A stretch of DNA of 64,000 nucleotides from Sphaerisporangium aureirubrum. Lineage in GTDB: Bacteria > Actinomycetota > Actinomycetes > Streptosporangiales > Streptosporangiaceae. Below, one piece after another: positions 51,223-60,280 of the stretch. The DNA lies in assembly GCF_042658925.1 (NCBI RefSeq), contig NZ_JBHSRF010000039.1:17411-81410 (forward strand). The letters are read 5' to 3'. The position numbers and the translations under genes are program-made. The notes below the pieces were generated by a model. The model had not been told where the DNA came from. It searched no databases and worked only from the letters and a program-made list of their open reading frames with translations. The first letter of the stretch is position 1; every line of letters begins with the position of its first letter.

Positions 51223-51941
51223 GCGAGGGGTCCCCGCGCGACCGCGACCGCCGTGACCCCTCGCGTGGCACCGGCTCGTCATCGGCGATCAGAGTCCTGC
51301 TCGTCGACGACGACCCGATGGTTCTCGGCCATCTGCGGACCATTCTGGGCTCGGCCACGGAGGTCGACATCGTCGGTGTGGCGTACGACGGCGCCGAGGC
51401 CGTCGAAGAGGTGTTGCGCACCCGCCCCGACGTGGTGCTGATGGACATCAGGATGCCCGGTGTCGACGGTGTCACCGCCACCAGGGAGATCAGCCGGCTG
51501 CCCGGACCACCCGCCGTCGTGGCACTGACCACCTTCGACTCGGACTCCCATGTGCTCGGCGCGCTGGAAGCGGGCGCGATCGGCTTCCTGGCGAAGACGA
51601 CGCCCCCCGAAGACCTGCTCGGCCTGATCAAGGTGGCCGCGAGCGGGCACAGCGTGCTGTCGCCCGGCGCCGCGCGACGCCTGCTGGACCGGTCGGCCCG
51701 CGCGGCGGACGACCGGGACGCCGCGCGAAGCAGGATCGCCGTGCTGAACGACCGGGAACGCCACCTGCTGGGCCTGGTCGGGCGGGGTCTGACGAACCGG
51801 GAGATCGCCGCGGACCGCTTCCTCTCCGAGACGACGGTCAAGAGCTACGTCTCCAGGCTGCTGACCAAGCTCGGCCTGGCCAACCGGGCCAACGCGGTGC
51901 TGCTCGCGCACGAGGCCGGCCTGGTGGACGACCCGGCGTGA
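51219..51941 (+). CDS. NarL/LuxR-family response regulator
   Basis: A 240-residue response regulator. The receiver (about 24-140) has the acidic pair VDDDP, the phospho-accepting Asp in DVVLMDIRMPG and the conserved Lys in FLAKT. The C-terminal LuxR helix-turn-helix (about 170-230) reads LNDRERHLLGLVGRGLTNREIA then TVKSYVSRLLTKLGLANR. It is translationally coupled to the kinase gene. Targets may include its own promoter and the divergent membrane protein. Confidence 0.9.
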   Translation: MSEGSPRDRDRRDPSRGTGSSSAIRVLLVDDDPMVLGHLRTILGSATEVDIVGVAYDGAEAVEEVLRTRPDVVLMDIRMPGVDGVTATREISRLPGPPAVVALTTFDSDSHVLGALEAGAIGFLAKTTPPEDLLGLIKVAASGHSVLSPGAARRLLDRSARAADDRDAARSRIAVLNDRERHLLGLVGRGLTNREIAADRFLSETTVKSYVSRLLTKLGLANRANAVLLAHEAGLVDDPA

Positions 51942-52042
51942 AGGACGGTGCGGCTTGGGACGTCCCTTGCGCCGGGGACGAGGGGAGATGAATCCGGGAA
52001 CCATTCGTCGTGGCGCCGCTCCATCAGGAGGATCATGTCCCC

Positions 52043-52867
52043 ATGAGCCGCCACCCTTTCATCTCCTTCATCTCCGAGATCCCCACCGGCCCCGTGACCA
52101 TCCCCGCCGCCGTCACGGCGCTCGCCGGCGGCGACACCGTTACTCCGGTGTGGCGCAACGAGCTCGGCGGCCTGACGTTCCGCCTTGAGGACGGGCGGGA
52201 CGGCACCAGGTATGCCAAATGGGTCGCCACCGGAACCCCGGAGATCGACCTTCTCGGCGAGGCCGAACGCCTGGCCTGGGCGCGGAAGTGGGTGACCGTC
52301 CCGCAGGTCATCGAGCACGGTACGGACGCCGACGGCGCGTGGCTGGTCACGGCGGCGGTCCCCGGCCTCCCGGCGGTGGACCCACGATGGATCTCCGACC
52401 CGGCGACCGCGGCGGCCGCGATCGGCCGAGGGCTGCGCCTGCTCCACGACGCCCTGCCCGTGGAGGAGTGCCCGTTCGACTGGAGCATCGATCGACGGCT
52501 CGCCCGTGCCGATGAGCGCATCGCCGACGGCGAGGGACCGGCCGGCTGGTTCCCCGAGCACCGGCATCTCGACCTCGCCGAGGCCCGCTCGCGCATCGGC
52601 GAACCTCCCGCGATCGACCGCCTCGTCGTCTGCCACGGAGACGCGTGCGTCCCCAACACCCTGCTGCACGACGACGGCACGTTCGCCGCGCACGTCGACC
52701 TAGGTTCACTCGGGGTGGCCGACCGGTGGGCCGATCTCGCGGTCGCCGCCTGGAGCACGGAGTGGAACTACGGTCCGGGATACGACGGCATCGTGTACGA
52801 CGCCTACGGGATCGCCCAGGACCCGGAGCGCATCGCCTATTACCGCCTGCTCTGGGACATGGCCTGA
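52043..52867 (+). CDS. Aminoglycoside phosphotransferase-like kinase (APH family)
   Basis: A 274-residue APH-fold kinase similar in plan to APH(3') enzymes. The Lys of RYAKW, the catalytic loop VCHGDACVPNTLL (HGDxxxxN) and the metal-binding Asp in HVDLGSLGVADRWADLA are all present. Such enzymes phosphorylate aminoglycosides or small alcohols; resistance cannot be assumed. ATG at 52043 has AGGAGGA 10 bases upstream. It stands alone between the two-component system and the amino-acid dehydrogenase. Confidence 0.85.
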   Translation: MSRHPFISFISEIPTGPVTIPAAVTALAGGDTVTPVWRNELGGLTFRLEDGRDGTRYAKWVATGTPEIDLLGEAERLAWARKWVTVPQVIEHGTDADGAWLVTAAVPGLPAVDPRWISDPATAAAAIGRGLRLLHDALPVEECPFDWSIDRRLARADERIADGEGPAGWFPEHRHLDLAEARSRIGEPPAIDRLVVCHGDACVPNTLLHDDGTFAAHVDLGSLGVADRWADLAVAAWSTEWNYGPGYDGIVYDAYGIAQDPERIAYYRLLWDMA

Positions 52868-52928
52868 CAGGTCGCACTCTTGTGGCGTCGATGTCGGACC
52901 GTGAGGTGTCGTACACGCGTCTCGGACG

Positions 52929-53957
52929 TCATGCGGCACGGATACGGCGCTGCGCCATCTCGTGGCCTGCCTGAGCGGGAGTGACACCGAGATCGTCCGC
53001 GGTCCGCAGGAGTTCGGTGACGATGTCCTCGATGGTGTCGACCCGGGCCCGGGCATCGTCGGAGGTGAAATGGTGCAGTTCGGTGGTCACCGCGTTGATG
53101 ACCCCACCGGCGCCGGCCACGTAGTCCGGGATCCACACGATCCCCCGCTGGTACAGCAGGTCGGCGACCTCGGCGGCGTGGAGCTGGTTGTTGGCGGGAC
53201 CGACCACGGCACGGCAGCGCAGATCCCGTACCACCCGCGTGGTGAGCACGCCGCCGAGCGCGGCCGGGATCAGGATGTCGACGTCCGCGGAGATGATCTC
53301 CTCGGGGCCGGTCCAGGCGGCGCCGATCTCCTCGGCGGTCCTCGTCCTCGCCGCGTCGATGTCGGTGACGGTGAGTTCGACTCCCTCGGCGGCCAGCAGG
53401 CGGGCGAGGTGTTCCCCGACGTGGCCCAGGCCGATCAGGCCCATGCGCAGACCCTTGAGGCCGGCCTCGCCGTACAGTCGCCGGCTGACGGCACGCAGCG
53501 CGGCGAGCGTTCCCCGCGCGGTGTGCGGTGATGAGTCACCGCTTCCGCCCTGGTCCTCCGGTGTGCAGAACACATGGGGGGTGAACTCCCGGATCACCGC
53601 CATGTCGGCCGGGGAGGTTCCCACGTCCGGGCCGGCGGCGTACCTCCCGCCGATCGAGTCGATCACTTCGGCGACGTCGCGCAGGACGTCGCGGCGCCGG
53701 GCCGGGTCGAGGCGCGTGCCCTGGGGCATGGCCACGACGGTCTTCCCGCCGCCTCTGGCCAGGTCGGTGACCGCGAACTTGAGGGTCATCGCGGCCGACA
53801 GGCGAAGCGCGTCGGTGAGGCCGTCCCGCCAGCCGGGGTAGTGCCACAGCCGCACTCCGCCCGCCGCGGGGCCGAGCGCCGTGGAGTGGAGGGCGAGGAT
53901 GACCGGCAGACCGGAGCGCGGTCCCCGCCGGATGAGTACCTGTTCGTGGTCGAGCAC
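52929..53957 (-). CDS. Branched-chain amino-acid dehydrogenase (Glu/Leu/Phe/Val family)
   Basis: A 342-residue NAD-dependent oxidative deaminase close to actinobacterial valine dehydrogenases. It has the substrate Gly-rich GPAAGGVRLW, the catalytic-region lysines LKFAVTDLARGGGKTV, AAGPDVGTSPADM, and the Rossmann motif GLIGLGHVGEHLARLL, with GPANNQL at the cofactor ribose. It converts Val or Leu to the keto acid with ammonia release. GTG at 53957 is preceded by AAGGGAC; the frame upstream is noise. It is divergent from an Lrp/AsnC gene, which is its expected regulator. Confidence 0.9.
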   Translation of the reverse strand: MLDHEQVLIRRGPRSGLPVILALHSTALGPAAGGVRLWHYPGWRDGLTDALRLSAAMTLKFAVTDLARGGGKTVVAMPQGTRLDPARRRDVLRDVAEVIDSIGGRYAAGPDVGTSPADMAVIREFTPHVFCTPEDQGGSGDSSPHTARGTLAALRAVSRRLYGEAGLKGLRMGLIGLGHVGEHLARLLAAEGVELTVTDIDAARTRTAEEIGAAWTGPEEIISADVDILIPAALGGVLTTRVVRDLRCRAVVGPANNQLHAAEVADLLYQRGIVWIPDYVAGAGGVINAVTTELHHFTSDDARARVDTIEDIVTELLRTADDLGVTPAQAGHEMAQRRIRAA

Positions 53958-54034
53958 GGGATGTCCCTTCTGGTGGCGGTCCGGCCGACGATAATCGAAT
54001 CCACCGGCCGATTGCCGCGCACCAAGGGCCCGTA

Positions 54035-54046
54035 CCGAACGTTCGG
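54035..54046. promoter_or_regulatory. Perfect palindrome CCGAACGTTCGG
   Basis: It lies between the divergent dehydrogenase and Lrp/AsnC genes, 27 bases before the latter. Its CCGAACGTTC core is identical to the TetR operators at 38855 and 38908. Confidence 0.55.
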
Positions 54047-54072
54047 CCGGAATTGCCAGTACTTTGGGGGCC

Positions 54073-54537
54073 GTGGACGAACTTGATTCGGAGATCGTAC
54101 GGCTTCTCCAAACAGATGCGCGGCAGTCCAACCGGGAGCTCGCCCGGAAGCTCGGCGTGGCCCCCTCAACATGCCTGGAACGGGTCCGCACGCTGACCCG
54201 GCGAGGCGTCATCCGCGGTTACCACGCCGACATCGATCCGGCCGCGCTCAACCGCCGGGTCCAGGCGCTGGTCTCGGTCCAGATCCGCCCGCTCAGCCGT
54301 ACCGTCATCGACACCTTCAAGGACTTCGCCGGCAGGCTTCCCGAGGTCCTCAGCGTCTTCGTGATCTCCGGCGGCGACGACTTCGTCCTCCACGTCGCCG
54401 TCCAGGACCTCGACAGCCTCCATTCCTTCCTCACCGACCGCCTCAGCAAGCGCCGGGAGATCACCGGCTTCCGCACCTCAATGATCTTCCAACAGGTAGG
54501 CAACACCGCCCCCACGCGCCTCCCCCCACCTTCGTGA
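54073..54537 (+). CDS. Lrp/AsnC-family transcriptional regulator
   Basis: A 154-residue Lrp/AsnC protein. The helix-turn-helix is at about 20-40 (SNRELARKLGVAPSTCLERV) and the C-terminal RAM ligand domain has SVFVISGGDDFVLHVAVQD. It senses an amino acid and probably controls the divergent branched-chain dehydrogenase. GTG at 54073 follows TACTTT by 7 bases with no ribosome-binding site, fitting a leaderless transcript; TTG at 54064 is an alternative. Confidence 0.88.
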   Translation: MDELDSEIVRLLQTDARQSNRELARKLGVAPSTCLERVRTLTRRGVIRGYHADIDPAALNRRVQALVSVQIRPLSRTVIDTFKDFAGRLPEVLSVFVISGGDDFVLHVAVQDLDSLHSFLTDRLSKRREITGFRTSMIFQQVGNTAPTRLPPPS

Positions 54538-54772
54538 CGCAGCCTGCGCGTCAACCAGGGCGGCGACTTGCACAGCAAGTTTGAACACTGCTTCTCGGAG
54601 ATCGCCGATCCACAAGCCTCGCCGACAACGATGATCTTGGGTTGGGCCCATGTGCATCCTCCTGCGAGCAGAACGGCACACCAGTAGGGGGAACGCCATC
54701 GCCGCAGGCACGAGTAGCGGTCACAGCCGCGGAAGCTGACTGTGTCGTACCGTCGCCGTACGCTACATGGCG

Positions 54773-56275
54773 ATGGGTACACGAGGTGTAGAAGGCGCTT
54801 ACCAGGGCGCGCTCCGGGCGTTCCAGAATCCGATGCTCGCCCTGCTCCACCAGACGCACGCGCCGTTCGTGGTGACGGTGCTGGCGATGGTCTTCACCGC
54901 AGAGCGGCCGAGGGTGACGGTGGCGGACTCGCACGCGGAGATCAACGACGCCCTTGACCAGTTGCGGGCCGCGGGCTACGGCGACGAGGACAACCAGCCG
55001 CTGCCCACGGGAAACGCACGGGATCTGTGCAGGCAGTGGGTGCAGGCCGGGTGGTTGGTACGGCAGGTGTCCGACGACGATGTCGAGGTGTACCGGCTGT
55101 CCGCGTACGGCGTCGGTGCGCTCGAGGTCGCTGGGCGGGTCGGCGGAGTGCGGACCAGTGTGTCGGAGTCCCGGGTCAGGACGCTGCTGGAGGCGATCGA
55201 GCGACTCGCGCAGGATGCCGATCCGGACGTGATGGCCCGGATATCGCGCCTCCACGACGAGATCCAGCATCGTCAGAAGGAGCTCACCCGGCTCGAACAG
55301 GGTGGCGTCGTCGAGACCGTCGAGGACGAGCAGCTGCTTGAGGCGGCCGAGAACGTGCTGCACCTGGCGCGGGAGCTGCCTGCGGACTTCGCTCGCGTGG
55401 CGGAGTCGATCAAAGCCATCCAGCGCGACGTCGTCGCGGAGTTGCGGCACGACGTGCGGCCGACCGGTGAGGTGCTCCGCGAGTACCTGACCCGCGGCCA
55501 GCGGATCCTGGACGCGACACCGGAAGGCCGTGCGTTCGCGGGGGCGTTGCGCCTGATCGGCGACCCGGCGCAGATCGATGACCTCTGGAGCCGGCTGCGC
55601 ACGGTGCTGCGGCACCGGTTCACCGATCTGCTGCCGGAGCAGCAGCGGCGGGAGCTCACCGAGATCTCGCGCCGGATCGAGCAAGGCGTCAAGGAGGTGC
55701 TGACCGCGCAGCGGCAGGCATCCCATGTGATCACCACCCAGGTCCGCAACCACGATCCGATGCGGGATCGCCAGGTGGATGAACTCCTGAGGGACGTGAT
55801 GTCCGGTCTCCACAAGTGGGTTCCCGACTCACGCCGCGGCGAGGCCGTCGAGCCACTCCGTCGCCTGCCGGTTGCCGACGTCGGGCACCTGCGGCAGCGG
55901 ATGAGCGACCTGCGGCCACCACAGCCGCCCGCGCCGTTGCGGGAATGGGACGAGGCTGAGGACATGCCGGCCGCGGACACTCGGGCATGGGGTGGCCCCC
56001 GGTACGCCGAGTTGCGCGCGCACTTGGCGGCGTTCGCGGGCGACGCGGAGAGCGTGGACGTCATGGCCGCGTTCCGCGCGGCGGCCGAGGACATCCAGCG
56101 GCCGGTCGACCTGCTCGGCCTGCTGGAAATCGCCCATGACGCCGAGACGACCGAGACGGCCGAGGTCGCGATGGTCGACACGGTCCGGCCCGACCGGACC
56201 CGGCGACGATTCGCCGTCGGCGGCGTGGTGGCGGCGAACCCGGCGAGCGCGGACAGGAGCGGTGGCGATGAGTGA
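54773..56275 (+). CDS. jetA: Wadjet defence subunit JetA (DUF3375)
   Basis: A 500-residue DUF3375 protein, the kleisin-like subunit of the Wadjet anti-plasmid condensin complex. The N-terminal winged-helix region (about 15-120: NPMLALLHQTHAPFVVTVLAMVF) and long central helices (about 140-330) match the family's plan. Together with jetB, jetC and jetD it forms the loop-extruding SMC complex that recognises and cleaves circular plasmid DNA. ATG at 54773 is 8 bases after TACGCT and may be leaderless; ATG at 54767 is equally possible. Its end overlaps jetB by 8 bases. Confidence 0.9.
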   Translation: MGTRGVEGAYQGALRAFQNPMLALLHQTHAPFVVTVLAMVFTAERPRVTVADSHAEINDALDQLRAAGYGDEDNQPLPTGNARDLCRQWVQAGWLVRQVSDDDVEVYRLSAYGVGALEVAGRVGGVRTSVSESRVRTLLEAIERLAQDADPDVMARISRLHDEIQHRQKELTRLEQGGVVETVEDEQLLEAAENVLHLARELPADFARVAESIKAIQRDVVAELRHDVRPTGEVLREYLTRGQRILDATPEGRAFAGALRLIGDPAQIDDLWSRLRTVLRHRFTDLLPEQQRRELTEISRRIEQGVKEVLTAQRQASHVITTQVRNHDPMRDRQVDELLRDVMSGLHKWVPDSRRGEAVEPLRRLPVADVGHLRQRMSDLRPPQPPAPLREWDEAEDMPAADTRAWGGPRYAELRAHLAAFAGDAESVDVMAAFRAAAEDIQRPVDLLGLLEIAHDAETTETAEVAMVDTVRPDRTRRRFAVGGVVAANPASADRSGGDE

Positions 56276-56939
56276 GCCGGACGGCCCCGACGACGACTGG
56301 TCGGCAGGCACGGAGGCCGGGTTCATCGACCCGATCTCGATGGAGGACGATCCGGCCGAGTTGTTCGCCGGCGACGCGGGCACCCTGGACGAGGACGTGC
56401 GGCGGGTGCTGGTCCAGTTGTTGCGGCGCAAGTTCCTGCTTGCCGAAAAGCACCCTGCGCAGTGGCGCACGTTGCTGGAAAACCAGCAAATCATCGAATC
56501 GCGGATGCACGACCTGTTCGTCCGGCTCATGGTCGACCACGACCGAGGCGTCGCCTACAAGCAGCAGGTGCGCTCGGTGGAGCTGGACGTGCCGATCCTG
56601 CTCAAGGACGACCCCTACAACCGGGCCGAGACCTTGGTGCTGGTGCACCTGCGGACCGTCTTCCAACGGGAACGCGGCACGGGCGAGGCGTCCGCAAGGG
56701 TGGACATCGAGGAGCTGGAGCAGACCGTGCTGACCTACTTCGATCCGAACGACCACAATTTGGCCCGCGGCCAACAAGAGGTCCGCACCGCGGTGCAGCG
56801 GCTGGTCACCGAAGGTCTGCTCACGGAGGAGTCCGCAGGCCGGTATCGGATCACCCCGATGGTGGAGGTCGTGCTGAGTACCGCAAAGCTCGCCGAACTG
56901 CAGCAGTGGTTGCGCGTACGGAACGAGGCCACGGCGTGA
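56268..56939 (+). CDS. jetB: Wadjet defence subunit JetB (DUF4194)
   Basis: A 223-residue DUF4194 protein, the KITE-like winged-helix partner (MukE/MksE analogue) of the kleisin JetA. The acidic N-terminal 45 residues are variable. The conserved part has VRRVLVQLLRRKFLLAEKHP, LVLVHLRTVFQRERG and the terminal winged helix FDPNDHN-LARGQQEVRTAVQRLVTEGLL. ATG at 56268 has AGGAG upstream and overlaps jetA. Its stop overlaps the jetC GTG (GTGA). Confidence 0.9.
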   Translation: MSEPDGPDDDWSAGTEAGFIDPISMEDDPAELFAGDAGTLDEDVRRVLVQLLRRKFLLAEKHPAQWRTLLENQQIIESRMHDLFVRLMVDHDRGVAYKQQVRSVELDVPILLKDDPYNRAETLVLVHLRTVFQRERGTGEASARVDIEELEQTVLTYFDPNDHNLARGQQEVRTAVQRLVTEGLLTEESAGRYRITPMVEVVLSTAKLAELQQWLRVRNEATA

Positions 56940-59900
56940 GCATGATCGACACGCTGTTCGGGTTGATCCCGGCGGCGTCCCGGGGCCAGCAGTGGGTGGC
57001 GCGGGACCTGCAACTGGTCAATTGGGGCGGCTACGACGGGTATCACCACCTACGACTCGCATCCAGCGCCACCCTGCTCAGCGGAGGCTCCGGATCCGGC
57101 AAGTCGACGCTGATGGATGCCTACATCGCGTTGCTCATGCCGCACACGACTCCCTTCAATGGGGCGTCCAACGGCGGAGTGGTCGGCAGGCCCCGGGGCA
57201 AGGACCAGCGCAACATCCTCTCCTACGCGCGCGGCAAGCTCGACGAGTCCCGGACCGGCGGCGAGACGAAGTCGCGGGTGCTGCGCGGGGACGGCCGCGA
57301 CACCTGGTCGGCCATCGCGATGACGTGGGCCGACCACACCGGCGCCGAGTTCACCGCGCTCCGGGCCTGGTATGTCCCGTCGTCCGCCCGCAGCCTCGAC
57401 GAGGTCGTGGCGGTGCGCGCCACCTGTGACCACTCATACCAACTGCGCACGCTGGAAGGCCCGGCGAACAAGAAGCTTGCCCGTACCGAGGTCGAGGCAA
57501 CCGGCTTGACCTGCGCCGACACTGACCGTAATTTCACCGCGCGTCTCCACACCACGCTCGGTATCGGCGCCGCGGGCGACGGGCACAAGGCGGTCGCGCT
57601 TCTGGGCCGGATCCAGGCCGGTCAGCAGATCACCACCGTTGACGCTCTGTACAAGACAATGGTCCTTGAGGAGCCGTCCACACTGACCACCGCGGACGCG
57701 GTGGTACAGCAGTTCGACGAACTGTCCGGCACCCGGACCAGGATGATCACCGCCCGCCAGCAGGTGAAGGCCCTGACCCCGATCCGCGAACACCGGCACA
57801 CCATCGACGAAGCAGTGGACCGGTTGCGCCTGATCGACGAGGCCGGATCGTTCACCGACTCGTCGTCCCCTGCTGCGTTGTGGCGTCATGAACGCCGGCT
57901 CGACCTGCTGCGCGCCGCCGAGAAGGACCTGGCTGAGCGGCACCGCCGAGCCAAGGAGGACCTGTCGGAGACCACCGCCCTGGTCAAAGCGACCGAAGTG
58001 CAGCGCGATGGGGTGGCTGACACGCTTCGTGCGTCCGGTGGTGATCGTCTGGACACCGCACTCCGGGAGATCCGCGGCGTGGAGCAGCGACTGGGCGATG
58101 TCGAACGCTCACGGGAGCGGCTGGACCGGGCGCTCGCCGCCATCGGCGCCGGCGTGTCGACCGGGGATGACTTCGTCGCACTGGTCGAGACGGCGCATCG
58201 GTCCCTGGCCGACACCGACGCCAGGAGGACCGCCCAGAACCACTTCGCCGAGGCGATGGCGGAAAAGAAGGAAGCCGACCGCGAGCTGGACACATTGCGC
58301 GCCGAGCACAAGGCGGTCAAGAACCGGCGGGGCAACATCCCGACTGAGCTGCACGCGGCTCGCACGGCGTTGGCCGAGGCCGCCGGGCTCAGCCCGGACG
58401 ACTTGCCGTTCGTCGGCGAGCTGATCGAGGTGCGGACGGAGTTCGAGCCGTGGCGCGAGGCGTTCAACCTGGCGCTTGGCGGATTCGCCACGCGGATGCT
58501 GATCGACATCGGTCGGCTGAACTCGTTCCGCGAGGCGATCAACGCGGTGCCGACCGCCCGGCGTATCCAGTTCGAGGGCGTGCCTACCGGCCTGCGCGAC
58601 GAGGTCGGGCTGGACGACAAGAAGCTCCCCGGCCGGCTCGACTACCGGCCGTCGCCGTTCACCCCCTGGCTCAAGAGCGAGTTCGCCCGTCGGTTCGACT
58701 TCGTCTGCGTCGAGACGCCCAGGCTGCTGGCGCAGTACCCCAAGGCACTCACGATCACCGGCCAGACGTCGGAAGGCGGTCGGGGCGCGCACGGCGGCCA
58801 CGGCCGCGCCAACCTGCTCGGTTTCACCAACAGCAGGTTGCTCGCCGACCTGGAGAACCGGATCGGCCTTGCGCGGAAACGCCTTGACGATGCTGACGCC
58901 CGGGCGTCGAGGGCGGAGGAAGACCTCAACTCATTCGAATCCACCCGCACGACCTACCAGACCCTGACCGAGTTGTCCTGGGACCAGGTGGACGTCGAGT
59001 CCGTCAAGGCGGAACGGGCCCGCTGGAACCGCGTTGTCGACGAGGTCCGCGCAGGCAATCCGAGGATCGACCAGCTGCAGGGCCAATTGGACGAACTCAA
59101 GGAACAGGTCAGGGAACTGACCGAGCGCGTCGGCCGGCAGAAGGACAACGTGAAGATACTCGGTGAGTCCTGGGAGTCGACCGTCGACGAGGTGGACCGC
59201 GCCCAGCTGGAACTCGACACGGCCGTGAAGACAGGCGCCGATGTCAGTGAGGAACACCGGGCTTACCTGGAGGCGCTGTTCGACAGCGACCCGGACAGCA
59301 CCACCCCGGCGGGGGCGCTCGCGGACTTCGACGCGGCGGTGAAACGGGCCACCGAGCGGCTCCGCGCCGACCGGCAGTCCGCGGCGGAGACGATCGGCAG
59401 GTCGAAGAAGGCGCTGCTCGACACGTTCTCGACGTTCGTCGAGCGTTGGCCGAACCCTAACCTCGGCATCGACGCGGACGCCTCATACCGCGACTTCGAT
59501 CGCTTGCTCACCGACCTGGAGACCAGCGGGCTGCATGAACTGGAGATCGAGTGGCGGGACAGTCTGCTCAAACTGTCCGGCAACGACCTGACCGGCCTGG
59601 ACAGCGAGCTCGCCGCCGCTGTCCGGGAGATCCGCGACCGGATCGACCCGGTCAACCGCATCCTCGCCGAACTGCCGTTCGCTGACGACAAGCACCGGCT
59701 GCGCATCGACCCGCAGGAGAGCCACTCCGCGGTGCGTGCCCGGTTCCGCAAGGAGCTGCGCGAAGTACGCGCCTTCATCGACCAGGCGGCAACGGACGAC
59801 GACCGGGAACGCGCCTATCACCGGATGGCCAAGGTGATCGACCGCATCCGACGCACCGCACCCGATTTCGCCGACCTCGTCGACGTGCGCAACCATGTTC

Positions 59901-60280
59901 GGATCAGCGCCGAGAAACGCGATCTCGAGGGCGGACACGTCGCCGTGTACGACCACATCGGCGAGAAGTCCGGCGGCGAGTCGCAGGAGCTGGTCGCGTT
60001 CATCGTCGGGGCCGCATTGCGTTACCAGCTGGGCGACGCGGGTGCCGACCGCCCCCGCTACGCCCCCGTCTTCCTCGACGAGGCGCTGATCAAGGCGGAC
60101 GCGCACTTCACCGGCCGGGCAATCGGCGCGTGGCGCGGCCTCGGTTTCCAGCTCGTCATCGGCGCCCCCAACGACAAGCACAGCGCGATCGAGCCGCATG
60201 TGGACGCGGAGTACCTGATTCTCAAGAACTCCCAGGGCCGATCCTGGGCGAAGCCCCTGGTCGGTGTTCCGGACGCATGA
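56936..60280 (+). CDS. jetC: Wadjet defence SMC-like ATPase JetC
   Basis: An 1114-residue SMC/MukB-like ATPase. Walker A is GGSGSGKSTLMDA (about 50-62). Two long coiled-coil regions (about 300-470 and 600-790) flank a hinge-like segment with FVGELIEVRTEFEPW. The ABC signature appears as SGGESQELVAF (about 1011), and Walker B is APVFLDEALIKAD (about 1044). It is the motor of the plasmid-restricting complex. GTG at 56936 overlaps jetB; ATG at 56942 is two codons downstream. Its end overlaps the jetD start (ATGA). Confidence 0.93.
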   Translation: MSMIDTLFGLIPAASRGQQWVARDLQLVNWGGYDGYHHLRLASSATLLSGGSGSGKSTLMDAYIALLMPHTTPFNGASNGGVVGRPRGKDQRNILSYARGKLDESRTGGETKSRVLRGDGRDTWSAIAMTWADHTGAEFTALRAWYVPSSARSLDEVVAVRATCDHSYQLRTLEGPANKKLARTEVEATGLTCADTDRNFTARLHTTLGIGAAGDGHKAVALLGRIQAGQQITTVDALYKTMVLEEPSTLTTADAVVQQFDELSGTRTRMITARQQVKALTPIREHRHTIDEAVDRLRLIDEAGSFTDSSSPAALWRHERRLDLLRAAEKDLAERHRRAKEDLSETTALVKATEVQRDGVADTLRASGGDRLDTALREIRGVEQRLGDVERSRERLDRALAAIGAGVSTGDDFVALVETAHRSLADTDARRTAQNHFAEAMAEKKEADRELDTLRAEHKAVKNRRGNIPTELHAARTALAEAAGLSPDDLPFVGELIEVRTEFEPWREAFNLALGGFATRMLIDIGRLNSFREAINAVPTARRIQFEGVPTGLRDEVGLDDKKLPGRLDYRPSPFTPWLKSEFARRFDFVCVETPRLLAQYPKALTITGQTSEGGRGAHGGHGRANLLGFTNSRLLADLENRIGLARKRLDDADARASRAEEDLNSFESTRTTYQTLTELSWDQVDVESVKAERARWNRVVDEVRAGNPRIDQLQGQLDELKEQVRELTERVGRQKDNVKILGESWESTVDEVDRAQLELDTAVKTGADVSEEHRAYLEALFDSDPDSTTPAGALADFDAAVKRATERLRADRQSAAETIGRSKKALLDTFSTFVERWPNPNLGIDADASYRDFDRLLTDLETSGLHELEIEWRDSLLKLSGNDLTGLDSELAAAVREIRDRIDPVNRILAELPFADDKHRLRIDPQESHSAVRARFRKELREVRAFIDQAATDDDRERAYHRMAKVIDRIRRTAPDFADLVDVRNHVRISAEKRDLEGGHVAVYDHIGEKSGGESQELVAFIVGAALRYQLGDAGADRPRYAPVFLDEALIKADAHFTGRAIGAWRGLGFQLVIGAPNDKHSAIEPHVDAEYLILKNSQGRSWAKPLVGVPDA

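Noticed and set aside
52043..52867. Clinically relevant aminoglycoside resistance gene
   Set aside because: Only the general APH fold is visible; many environmental actinomycete kinases share it, so resistance is not claimed.
54478..54711. Small minus-strand ORF with a GGAGG-like site upstream of jetA
   Set aside because: It overlaps the end of the Lrp gene antisense, has no recognisable domain, and its frame competes with others of equal quality.
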